From assembly GCA_964392655.1 (NCBI GenBank), contig CAYMQY010000002.1, positions 1 to 64,000 on the forward strand: a stretch of DNA of 64,000 nucleotides. The letters are read 5' to 3'. The translations under genes were made by a program, and so were the position numbers. The notes below the pieces were generated by a model, which had not been told where the DNA came from, ran no database searches, and saw only the letters and a program-made list of their open reading frames with translations. The stretch comes from M3007 sp964392655 (lineage in GTDB: Bacteria > Bacteroidota > Bacteroidia > Chitinophagales > Saprospiraceae). How positions within the stretch are numbered: the first letter of the stretch is position 1; every line of letters begins with the position of its first letter. This document shows positions 26,960 to 35,639 of the stretch, piece by piece.

Positions 26960-29900
26960 TCACGGCAATCGCTGCAAAACCACTTTCCGCATTACGCTTC
27001 CGGTTGTCGTTTGCAAGCGCACCGTGTACACGCCGCTGCTTAGCCAGGAGCCGGAGTCGGAACGACCATTCCAGGTCGCTACGTTCGGGCCGGAAACTGC
27101 CGAGACCGGGCGGCGCACTACCTCGCGGCCTTGCGCGTCGCTGATCGTCAGCGTCACTTCCTCGGCCTTCGTCAAAACAAAACGCAGCGTCGTCTCCGTG
27201 GCAAACGGATTGGGCTGTACATCGAAGCCCAACGTGGTGCCGAAGTCCTCTTCGGCACGTGTCGCTAGCAGTTCGAACGGCACCGGGTTTTCGATGCTGC
27301 CCTGATGCTGGTTGGGTGCGAAGTACATCATTTCCGTCAAGTCCTGCTCCATTTCGGTGGCGTCGTTGTACAGTTTGAAACGAAGCAGTTCGTCTGGTGC
27401 ATTGGCATACATGGTCAGGAAGAATAGGTGCGCGTCAAGCGGTTCGATGTAAATCGCCTGCGCCGTACCACGTACCTCATTGCCGACAAACACACCCAGT
27501 TCCATGTCGCTCGTGGTAATATTTTGACCGTTGGATCGGATCATGCCGATGAGGGTACTGCTGTGCTCGAATTGTGCCGGGTTAACTGTCCAATGGGCAG
27601 GCAAAGGCTCTGTTTCGCCCCGTGCTTGTGCCATATTTCCGGTTAGCGGAGCCGGCGGTAGCGGATACGTGAGCGAAGTCGGATTGCTCAACTTGATTTG
27701 ATAGCCGTTGGGGGGCTGCATGAACTTCAAATTCCCGATCCAGCGGTAAATCGTATCAGGTGGCACTACGACTTTGGTGTACTGTGCAAACGCCAATTGG
27801 CTCTTGATGATGTCTCCGGGCGTAGCGGCTATTGTGGAAAGGGCATCATCAATGGGCAGCGAGTAGTTGGGCACATAACCGATCCAGTTCCAGCCCGTAA
27901 CGAGCGGTATGGGGGTCGTGGCCGGATATATGGGAAGTCCAAGCATTCTCAAGGTATCAGGCATGTCCGCCTTGTAAATGTACATGGAGGTGTTGTTCAG
28001 GTTCGTCAGTGTACCAATCCATCCGCCACTATATGTGGAAAACGCCGATTGGCTGCGAAGCAGGTCGTTGTCGGGATGCTTCAGTGTTGCCAGGGCCGCA
28101 TCCACACTGTTGTCCGGGAAAGCCAGATTGAACGACACCCAGTTCCAGCCGAAATTAAGCGGCACTTCGCGTAATAACAAACCACCGGTATGTACCACTT
28201 GCGGCGTACCAGGCGAGCCGATGACGTTGTCGGGCTGGAAGGTAAACGCCTCCATTACAAAGCCGTATCGCTGGCATTCCGAGGCATCCCACACTTCGAT
28301 TCGAATCGGATCGAGCATGTCGTCGGGGTCGCCGTAGATGGTCAGATAGGCCAGCCACGTACCCAACAGGGGTACATACTGGATGTTGGCGCGGCCGCGC
28401 AATTCGTCGTTGATATAGGCTGCCACCATATCTTCCGGATCAGCGGAGAAAGTCCCTTCGATGTTGACCTTGAGCACCATACTCATGGTGTTTTCAAACA
28501 AGGCGGCATTGATGTACCCGTATGGCGGACGGCACACCACGCGCACTCCAATGGGCAGTGACTCGTCGCCGCCCATGAAGAATGGGTTCTGGCCGGTTTC
28601 GGTGTGCAACACAATGGAGTCCGACCACCTGCCAAAGGCGAGTGTGGAATCCACATAGAAATTGATCGGGCGGATTTCGTTGGCTGCCAAGGTGCCCTGA
28701 TCGGGCGATACGTGTACCCATTCGGGTGCGTTGAGGATTTTGAACGGAACCGGATAGCCGCCGCGGTTGTGGATGTGCGCTATTGCAGTCCGGTTTTCGT
28801 CCTCGTACTTGGTCAGGCCAAGGCTGTCGGTAAGCCAGGCCAATTCGTTGCGATCCACATAAAATTCCCAGACGCCGTTGTTGAACTTGGTACCGTTGAA
28901 CACATTGCCGGTCAGGTCTTCGATGCCGTGCAGTTCGGCTCGAAGGATGCGGTTTTCAAATTCCTTGTTCTCAAAATTCGGATCAAGTACGATCTTGTTC
29001 TCGAAGCAGGTCATGTCAATGTCAATGAGATCATTGGTTGTGGCGTTGTACAACTCCACTTTGCCCACGGGAGGAACGAGTTTGGCGCAGTTTACATGCT
29101 GGTTAAACGTGAAGGAAATTTCGTCGCCCACATGGTACACCCCGTCCGCAGGCTGCGGCACGCCCACGATGCTGGGCGGTTGGCGGTCAATGCGTCCCCT
29201 GATAATTTCGGAAAATCCCGGTTTGGTTGCTGCGTCGCCCGAACAGACGGCCCATGCGTGAATTTCGTAGTCGCCGTCGCCAATGCCGTCGGTTTCCCAA
29301 AGGAAGTTGGTGAAATCAGCGCCGAGCAAGGGCGTGTCCACCGAGGTGGGCGGCACTACGAATCCCGACCAGTTCGGGTTCCAATAATCGGAACCGTTTG
29401 GCCCGGTAATGTTTATCCAGGCGCCGTCTCCGTCGGAGCGGCGGTACTGTACCCGAATCAACTGAAAATCTGAATTACTCAGGTCGTAACCGGAAACCGT
29501 GATGCGGCGGAGTGTTCCGGGCTGCACCGGATCATTTTTGAGCACCACCCAGTTTTGTTCCGGTACCGTCACATTCACCTCGCTACACGGCCGAATAAAT
29601 TCTACCCCGAGGTAGAGCGGCGAGATAAATTTCGAGTCACTTCCCGTAGCAAGCACTAAATCCCGTTCGTACTCGCACTCGGATGCCAGAATTACCAGTA
29701 AACTGTCGTACTCATATTCAAGCGGGCCGCGCTCCACCGTCAGAGTGAGCGGTATGGATGTGCCATACGGAATCAGGTACTTGACGAGGTTGCCGTTCAG
29801 CGGCTGGCCGTTCAATTTGATGATCGCCCCGTGTGGATTGCTTGCGGGAACGGCGGTGAAGCCGTATGTCCAGTCTTCGTTGGTGGCGCTCAGGTTGCCA

Positions 29901-32900
29901 AGGGCCAGGCTGAACACAGCCGGTTCGTGGGAAGGGATATTGATTTTCTTAAAAAGGGTATCATTGTACAAGTTCAGGTTCGGCGCCTCGCGGTTGGCCG
30001 TGTTGTCTTCCCAGGGGCAGGACGACTGGCCGGCCACAGTTCGGAAGACGGGAGTATGGTACACCGAGTCCATGGCAACATCTACCGTAAACGCATCGCC
30101 AGGGTCGTCGTCTGCCAGTACATAGCCGGTTGTAAGACCTTTGATGGTATCCCCGGCATCGGTAGAACCTTCACTGGTAGAGGAGGCAAACTGAATCAAG
30201 CCCACCAGGCCGTTTTTCTTGAATTCGTAGCCGATATGGGTAGCGGCGGATTCCTCGCTGTTTACGCCTTCCGTGGATCCGATCGTCTTGGATGTATCGG
30301 CAGTTTCGGAGTATTCGTAACTGATTCCGGCATCAAAAGAGATGTTTCGTTTCAGTTTTGCCTTTTGCTTCAACCCGTCATTTCGATCCAGAATGGCCTG
30401 CCAACGGTTTTTGGACTCTACATAGCGTATGATATCCGCCTGCGTGGCATCCGGGTTGGCCGATAACGAATCGAGGTAGCGCATCACCTGGGTTTCGATG
30501 TAATCCTGCGAGTACATGAAGACCGTAGCAAAGGTGTCCGGCTGAACTTCCAGCACCGTTGTGGCGGCTACGGTACAGAAGGTGTCGTTGAAGGATACTT
30601 TATCGGCAAAACCGAAAATGAGGTTGAACGCTTCGCCGATGTAAATATCGCCGCCGCTGCCGACCACGCCGTCGTTGTCGCTGGTGGCAATCCGTTCGGA
30701 AACGGTCAAACACGTCTGAAAAGAGGTGTCGGACACTTTTTGGTAGGAAACAAGAAACTCTGTACCAATGTCAAAAATGACGCCTGCATTTTCTATAGTT
30801 CCTACACCGGCAGGGGCAGTAACGATCTCGACATTGCCGCCAAGGTGGAATTCTATACCGCCGCCTCCACCTACCTGATAATCGAACCAGCCGTAGTAGT
30901 TTTTGCAAATGGTGGATCCTTTTTCCAGATATGCCTGACTGCCGTCGCCCGGCGGGTCGCGCAATACCACGCTCGGCATTTCCGGGAGCAAGGAAGTAAA
31001 TGTGGTCTCTTTGCTCCTAATTCCCGTTACAATAGCGCTGACTCCCCGAGTGCCCGACCTCCCGGCCAAAGAGGTGCCGATGATTTGAAGGGTTTTAGTA
31101 TAAGGAGGAGAAGGGTTCGGATCGCCTACTTTGAACCGGTATTTTAGCACTCCGTTGGACATGGTCGTGTCCAGAGCGGTATCCGAGAAGCCGTTGATGA
31201 TTCGGAAACTTGCTGTATCCAGCGGACACACACCGTCGTCAAGGGTGTCGCCCATATTGTCCACGATCACTTCATACTGCTCGACCAGAGAAATAGATAA
31301 CTGGAGGATATCGCCTTTTTCAAACACATAAACCGGTGGACTGCACCCGGGGAACGGATCAAGGCCACTGACTATGGCTACTTCGGGTGGGGCGTAATAA
31401 ATGAAGTCGAGTATAGTGTCGCGCTTGGTCAAATCGGCCGTTGCGCCACCGGCTACCTGAAAAGCGGATTTTACATCCGGATCCGAGTGTTCCACCACAG
31501 CCACGGTCATATTCTCCAGTGGCGGCAGTTCGTCGAAAAGGTAATCGCCCTCCTGATTGTCCAGTACAAGTTGTCGTTCGAGGCATCCGTCCACAGAACG
31601 GACTTTTACCACGCAAATCGTGCCTTGTCCCATGCCGGCCGGCGCTTTTATGATGGATTTTTTGCACAAACCACCGGCCACCTTGCCTGATATTTTCCGG
31701 GTCGTGATGTCGTTGAACAGGATGCCTGCGATGGGGCTGATCACATTGGTTACCTCCCAGAAAGCGGGGATGAAGTTGTGATCTTCAAAAACAGGAGTCA
31801 GGGTAGCCGTGCTGCCCGGATCAAACTCAATGACAAACTTGCCGGTAGAATCTGTGAAAACCTTGGGATCGTAGGAGGCGCCGTTGACGAGAATTTCCAC
31901 ATTTTTGGCAAAACAATCCGTGTTTTTGTAGCGGACATAGCCCGACACCGGCACGGTGGAGCGGTCCACAAAATCCACCTGGTCCACCGAGGTAACGCTG
32001 GGATTGAGGGTAACCTGTCGGGTATTGGGCGTAAAAACGTGGGGCGTAGTCATCTGCCGTGGTGCGAAGGGTGTCCATTCCGCGCCGAAGTTGGTGCCGT
32101 AATCCAGCAAGACCGAACCGGTGTTGTTCAACCGGTTGCCGTTACCTTCGTCCAGAGGAAAATAGACGCGCAAACCCTGCTCCGTCATTACGCGCGGCCT
32201 GTAGGCGTGGGAAAGGATGCTGTCCACGATAAGAGTGGTGTCGTACAGGGCCACTTCGTCAATGAGTCCGCCGAAATAATCCGTACGGCCCATGCCGCTG
32301 GCGCGGGCACCGAGAATCCATGTTTTGGTGGTATCCGACCAGTTTCCGGTGACGCCGGTAAACGTATGACTCCCGAGCGACACGCCGTTTTTATAGGCTG
32401 ATACATTGCCGGTGGTGCTGTCAATGGTGAAAGCCAGATGCTGGTAGCCTACGCCGAGGGCGCCGAAATTGTGTTGCTGCCCGTTGATGTAAAACCAGAT
32501 TTCGTTTTCAATGCCGTTTTCCTTGAGCAGCAACCGGAAATCGTTGCCGGGCCATGTTTTGGAAATGAGGCACTGCTCGCCATCGGCTCCGGCGCTGTTC
32601 ACCCACATTTCGAGGGTGGCTTTGGGCGTCACGGAGAAGTCGGGCAGGCTGGCGTAGTCTTGTTGGTCGCGTACGAATTTGAGCGAGCGGTACATGTAAA
32701 AGTCCTTCATGGGGTCGGCCAAAAAGGTGGTACCTGTGCCGTAACTGGCCGATTCGATGCGGTAGTAACCGTCCTGATTGGTTTTGCCCATGGTGCGCAC
32801 ATACGGTCGGTCGGCGTTGAAAGTGACGCCGCAGAAATGGAGTTTATTTCGACGAATCACGTCAAACGAGCCGGTTCCTAGTTCTTCGTCCATTTTCCAG

Positions 32901-34045
32901 TAATACTTCAGGCCCGGAGTTTGGGATGAGGCCGTACCCATCATAACCTCTCCAAGGTCAAGTTCGTCGAGGCGGCGGTGGTAAATGCGCAGTTCGTCCA
33001 GATAACCCTGCCAGGTGCCGGCGGCGCCGGTGCGGGCGCCGAGGCGCAGTTCTGTTGCCGAGGCTACAGGCGGCAAATCGTTGATTTCGATCAGAAGCCC
33101 GTTCACATAAAGCCGGCCTTTGCCGTCGGAGTCCACGGTAAGCGTGACGTGGTTCCAATCGTTTTTGGTACTGTCCGGAAACAGGCCAGTAAGCAGGGCC
33201 GGACTGTTGTCCGTTTGGGCAATTTCTACGCCTTCAGTTCCGCTTCCGCTGTTTATCGGGCGTACCAAAAGCGGGAACGGATGCAGGCTGATGATACCGG
33301 CATTGGCCGTTGCGCTGGTGGTTTTAATCCAGAAACTCAGCGTCCACTCGCCGTTGTTCAGGGGTACCAACGTGTCCACTCCGCCGTCCGAGTTAGCAAA
33401 AGCGCCGGCGCTGGAATTGAATTTTGCAGAAAAACCCTGAAGAGGGGTCAGGGTAACCAAAGCATCCGGCACGGGGCGACCGTTGGGGGTTTGAATCCAG
33501 CCTGTGACCACCCCGTTGGGTACCTGGAAGCCGATGGCTTTACCGGGTATGCCTTCTCCATAGTCGTTTATGGCCCGTACCTCGTAGTTGTATGCCCGCC
33601 CGGCAATGACGTTGAAGTCGTTGAAGTTGCGGGTTTTGCTATCTACCAAAGCCAAAAAAACACCGTCGCGGTACACTTTGAAACCCTCGCTCGCCAAAGC
33701 GCCAAGCGGGTTTATGTCCCACGACAACTGGATGCGGTCGAGCAATTCGCCTTGCGAGGCTATGACGAATGGCGCGAGCGGCGGTACCAGGAAACGAGAC
33801 CAAAAGCCCATGGTGGAACTGTTGGCGGGCGACGTAGTAATTCCAATCGCTGTTTGCCCAATGGAGTAGCTGGAGCGGCGCTGTACGGAATACGCATCTG
33901 TGGCGTTTCCGAAATTGAAAAAGACTTCGCCCTGGGTAATTTGGGCATCAACGGGGGCACAAGATGCATCCTGTTGAGCCAATAATGGGAAAGAGGAGAG
34001 TGTGCCGATCAGAATCAGCACACAAGTATATAATCGTGTGGTCAT
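26960..34045 (-). CDS. Giant LamG-domain T9SS-secreted surface protein 2 (subtype I)
   Basis: 2,361 residues from ATG 34045 with a signal peptide (MTTRLYTCVLILIGTLSSF). Module order follows giant 1 from end to end, including two LamG domains, RIDRQPP Ig segment, BACON-like segment, two GWNW modules and a T9SS sorting domain ending VLQRLP. It shares with giant 1 the N-terminal TDAYSVxxRSSxS stretch and LNNGEWTLSFW, which giants 3 and 4 lack. The central segment (~1040-1330) is the most divergent part: after GSTICKNYYG it is Gly-rich with alternating polar and hydrophobic residues. The HxH partner stop lies 48 nt upstream, nearly the spacing seen in cassette 1, so the pair probably duplicated as a unit. 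Confidence 0.9.
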   Translation of the reverse strand: MTTRLYTCVLILIGTLSSFPLLAQQDASCAPVDAQITQGEVFFNFGNATDAYSVQRRSSYSIGQTAIGITTSPANSSTMGFWSRFLVPPLAPFVIASQGELLDRIQLSWDINPLGALASEGFKVYRDGVFLALVDSKTRNFNDFNVIAGRAYNYEVRAINDYGEGIPGKAIGFQVPNGVVTGWIQTPNGRPVPDALVTLTPLQGFSAKFNSSAGAFANSDGGVDTLVPLNNGEWTLSFWIKTTSATANAGIISLHPFPLLVRPINSGSGTEGVEIAQTDNSPALLTGLFPDSTKNDWNHVTLTVDSDGKGRLYVNGLLIEINDLPPVASATELRLGARTGAAGTWQGYLDELRIYHRRLDELDLGEVMMGTASSQTPGLKYYWKMDEELGTGSFDVIRRNKLHFCGVTFNADRPYVRTMGKTNQDGYYRIESASYGTGTTFLADPMKDFYMYRSLKFVRDQQDYASLPDFSVTPKATLEMWVNSAGADGEQCLISKTWPGNDFRLLLKENGIENEIWFYINGQQHNFGALGVGYQHLAFTIDSTTGNVSAYKNGVSLGSHTFTGVTGNWSDTTKTWILGARASGMGRTDYFGGLIDEVALYDTTLIVDSILSHAYRPRVMTEQGLRVYFPLDEGNGNRLNNTGSVLLDYGTNFGAEWTPFAPRQMTTPHVFTPNTRQVTLNPSVTSVDQVDFVDRSTVPVSGYVRYKNTDCFAKNVEILVNGASYDPKVFTDSTGKFVIEFDPGSTATLTPVFEDHNFIPAFWEVTNVISPIAGILFNDITTRKISGKVAGGLCKKSIIKAPAGMGQGTICVVKVRSVDGCLERQLVLDNQEGDYLFDELPPLENMTVAVVEHSDPDVKSAFQVAGGATADLTKRDTILDFIYYAPPEVAIVSGLDPFPGCSPPVYVFEKGDILQLSISLVEQYEVIVDNMGDTLDDGVCPLDTASFRIINGFSDTALDTTMSNGVLKYRFKVGDPNPSPPYTKTLQIIGTSLAGRSGTRGVSAIVTGIRSKETTFTSLLPEMPSVVLRDPPGDGSQAYLEKGSTICKNYYGWFDYQVGGGGGIEFHLGGNVEIVTAPAGVGTIENAGVIFDIGTEFLVSYQKVSDTSFQTCLTVSERIATSDNDGVVGSGGDIYIGEAFNLIFGFADKVSFNDTFCTVAATTVLEVQPDTFATVFMYSQDYIETQVMRYLDSLSANPDATQADIIRYVESKNRWQAILDRNDGLKQKAKLKRNISFDAGISYEYSETADTSKTIGSTEGVNSEESAATHIGYEFKKNGLVGLIQFASSTSEGSTDAGDTIKGLTTGYVLADDDPGDAFTVDVAMDSVYHTPVFRTVAGQSSCPWEDNTANREAPNLNLYNDTLFKKINIPSHEPAVFSLALGNLSATNEDWTYGFTAVPASNPHGAIIKLNGQPLNGNLVKYLIPYGTSIPLTLTVERGPLEYEYDSLLVILASECEYERDLVLATGSDSKFISPLYLGVEFIRPCSEVNVTVPEQNWVVLKNDPVQPGTLRRITVSGYDLSNSDFQLIRVQYRRSDGDGAWINITGPNGSDYWNPNWSGFVVPPTSVDTPLLGADFTNFLWETDGIGDGDYEIHAWAVCSGDAATKPGFSEIIRGRIDRQPPSIVGVPQPADGVYHVGDEISFTFNQHVNCAKLVPPVGKVELYNATTNDLIDIDMTCFENKIVLDPNFENKEFENRILRAELHGIEDLTGNVFNGTKFNNGVWEFYVDRNELAWLTDSLGLTKYEDENRTAIAHIHNRGGYPVPFKILNAPEWVHVSPDQGTLAANEIRPINFYVDSTLAFGRWSDSIVLHTETGQNPFFMGGDESLPIGVRVVCRPPYGYINAALFENTMSMVLKVNIEGTFSADPEDMVAAYINDELRGRANIQYVPLLGTWLAYLTIYGDPDDMLDPIRIEVWDASECQRYGFVMEAFTFQPDNVIGSPGTPQVVHTGGLLLREVPLNFGWNWVSFNLAFPDNSVDAALATLKHPDNDLLRSQSAFSTYSGGWIGTLTNLNNTSMYIYKADMPDTLRMLGLPIYPATTPIPLVTGWNWIGYVPNYSLPIDDALSTIAATPGDIIKSQLAFAQYTKVVVPPDTIYRWIGNLKFMQPPNGYQIKLSNPTSLTYPLPPAPLTGNMAQARGETEPLPAHWTVNPAQFEHSSTLIGMIRSNGQNITTSDMELGVFVGNEVRGTAQAIYIEPLDAHLFFLTMYANAPDELLRFKLYNDATEMEQDLTEMMYFAPNQHQGSIENPVPFELLATRAEEDFGTTLGFDVQPNPFATETTLRFVLTKAEEVTLTISDAQGREVVRRPVSAVSGPNVATWNGRSDSGSWLSSGVYTVRLQTTTGSVMRKVVLQRLP

Positions 34046-34093
34046 ACTCGATCAAGTTAAAACTGTGAGAAAAAAAGGAGATCGTCACATTAT

Positions 34094-35065
34094 CTAATTG
34101 ATCCGTATGTACACCCACAGGTTCATGTTTACGGGACGGGTTTCGTTGGCGTTCTCCCCGCCGGTTCCGGTGTTTCCGGTATGCTGATTTACGGTGATGC
34201 CGGTATAGCCGGTGTTCATATAACTAGAACTTGCGCCATCATCAGAATCTCCGTCTGCAACAGCCTGCTTTGAGGCTCCTGATGCAGAGCCAACATTCCA
34301 GTAACCTCTGCGGTCATGTTTATGCCCTGGGTCGGAAATGGTATGTGTGTGGTTCATCGTATGATCATGGTTTTTCAAAGCATCGTCTTGCAAGGTAGCA
34401 ATGGGTGATGTATTGTCGCGGTTAGGGTCGTTATTGGCCCCCCCGCTGAACTCCTGTGCCCGGAAAAATACGCCACTGGCATCGGGGAGATTTGTCATGG
34501 ATGTGAGGATATTTCTCAGGGCAGTACCCGATGCGAGGGGAGCGCCGTTCATCGGAACCCAGCAGTCGCCGTTGACGGTGGCAAACTGCGTGGGATTCAG
34601 TATAGAAAATTTCACGTCGCCCACTGCTCCGGAGCAAACCACCTTTTGTGCAAAGGCTACCGACAACGCATAAGGAGAGTATGAGAGCTCGCTTCGAGGT
34701 GTCAGTTCGTACGAGCCGATGCGTACACCGAGGAAAAGCGTGGTGTCGAAGTCTGAAGGATCCAGTGGAGCTACGCTGCCCAGGTAATGGCTGTAGATCC
34801 CGCCGATAACATCCACGGTTGCCATTTCTTCCCAGACATGTGTGCCGCCCATTTCCTGGGTGTACAATCGGAACGTGACGGCCTGCGGCCCATCGGGTAC
34901 GGATGCACCGGTAGCCGTTTTCAGTGTACCCTGAATACTGAGTTTAGGGCTTTGAGCCACAAGATCAGGGGTAATCAGGAGTGTCAGCCCCAAAACGAAG
35001 AGCGTGTACAAGGTTGTAGCGCGAAGCAGGGTAGACGAGAAATTGGTACAAGTAGACTTTTTCAT
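34094..35065 (-). CDS. Small exported protein with tail-collar-like HxH C-terminus (partner of giant 2)
   Basis: 323 residues, a clear paralogue of the 11856 protein. It has a signal peptide ending near LVAQ, the shared partner domain (KLSIQGTLKTATG ... GIYSHYLG ... SYSPYALSV), then LPDASGVFFRAQ, three HxH motifs (HDH, HTH, HKH) and the same end (NETRPVNMNLWVYIRIN). The stretch between the HxH cluster and the end is unlike the paralogue and Gly/Ser-rich, which is where a tail-fibre tip would bear its receptor loops. Metal-bound trimerisation is inferred from phage relatives. It is the first gene of its cassette and follows a ~300-nt leader with a candidate promoter at 35370. Confidence 0.8.
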   Translation of the reverse strand: MKKSTCTNFSSTLLRATTLYTLFVLGLTLLITPDLVAQSPKLSIQGTLKTATGASVPDGPQAVTFRLYTQEMGGTHVWEEMATVDVIGGIYSHYLGSVAPLDPSDFDTTLFLGVRIGSYELTPRSELSYSPYALSVAFAQKVVCSGAVGDVKFSILNPTQFATVNGDCWVPMNGAPLASGTALRNILTSMTNLPDASGVFFRAQEFSGGANNDPNRDNTSPIATLQDDALKNHDHTMNHTHTISDPGHKHDRRGYWNVGSASGASKQAVADGDSDDGASSSYMNTGYTGITVNQHTGNTGTGGENANETRPVNMNLWVYIRIN

Positions 35066-35369
35066 GTAGGCGAAAATTTATTAAATTATGGTAGATCAGT
35101 AAAGAGCATGAACGGCGCCGGCTGGTATTTTCGGCAGAGGCACCGGCTCGCAGGTGTCCCGCTCGCCGGAAAACTGGTAGTGCTCCGGAGTAAATCACTT
35201 CGGGGTACACAGGTACTATCGGAAAAAAAGGTCGAAAACAAAAAGCCGAAACCGCCGAAGGAACAGCGGTGCAACGTCCCGGCAATGCGGGCACAGGCAA
35301 GTCAAGACCTTTCACGAGAGCGATTATGGATTAAATCAAAAGCAAATCCGAATGCGAATTTGCACGCAA

Positions 35370-35450
35370 CAAAAGTATGACTATTCACAAAACATGTATT
35401 TTCAATATGGGTACATGAACGTATCAAAATGGGTACACGAGCGTATCAAA
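35370..35450 (-). promoter_or_regulatory. Promoter candidate with two 22-bp direct repeats
   Basis: TACTTTTG (35377-35370) matches the -7 consensus. Upstream lie two adjacent 22-bp units (35407-35428 and 35429-35450) identical at 20 of 22 positions, each starting ATGGGTACA and ending CGTATCAAA. A 22-bp period puts equal bases on the same DNA face, as for dimeric LytTR-type binding. LytTR genes lie about 9-10 kb away on the same strand. No well-placed -33 TTG is seen, which fits an activator-dependent promoter. Confidence 0.5.
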
Positions 35451-35567
35451 AACGTTTATTTTTGATTGGAGGCCTTGCTTTTCAACATGTGGAAGGCCTC
35501 TGCGTATGCGCTACTGCCTGAGAAAAAGAAACTCGACTCGTAGCCTGACAACTGTAAAACAACGCGG

Positions 35568-35603
35568 AAAAAAAATGCGGGGGCGACCACCGCCGCCCCC
35601 GCA
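35568..35603 (-). terminator. Rho-independent terminator of giant gene 4
   Basis: A perfect 10-bp G/C stem (TGCGGGGGCG, 35576-35585, with 35594-35603), an 8-nt loop and eight T on the minus strand (35575-35568), about 37 nt past the giant 4 stop. Confidence 0.9.
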
Positions 35604-35639
35604 CAATCGAAATAATCGGGCAATCGAATCAATTCTGCA

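Larger units (their letters stand above)
35066..35639. other. Long intergenic/leader region upstream of cassette 2
   Basis: 574 nt with no convincing gene. It holds the terminator of giant gene 4 (35568-35603), an 8-bp inverted repeat at 35469-35476/35493-35500, two 22-bp direct repeats (35407-35450) and a TAnnTTTG box (35370-35377). The rest would be an untranslated leader of about 300 nt for the HxH gene. Confidence 0.6.

Noticed and set aside
26960..34045. Diversity-generating retroelement behind the variable central segment
   Set aside because: No reverse transcriptase, and no template/variable repeat pair was seen; ordinary paralogue divergence suffices.
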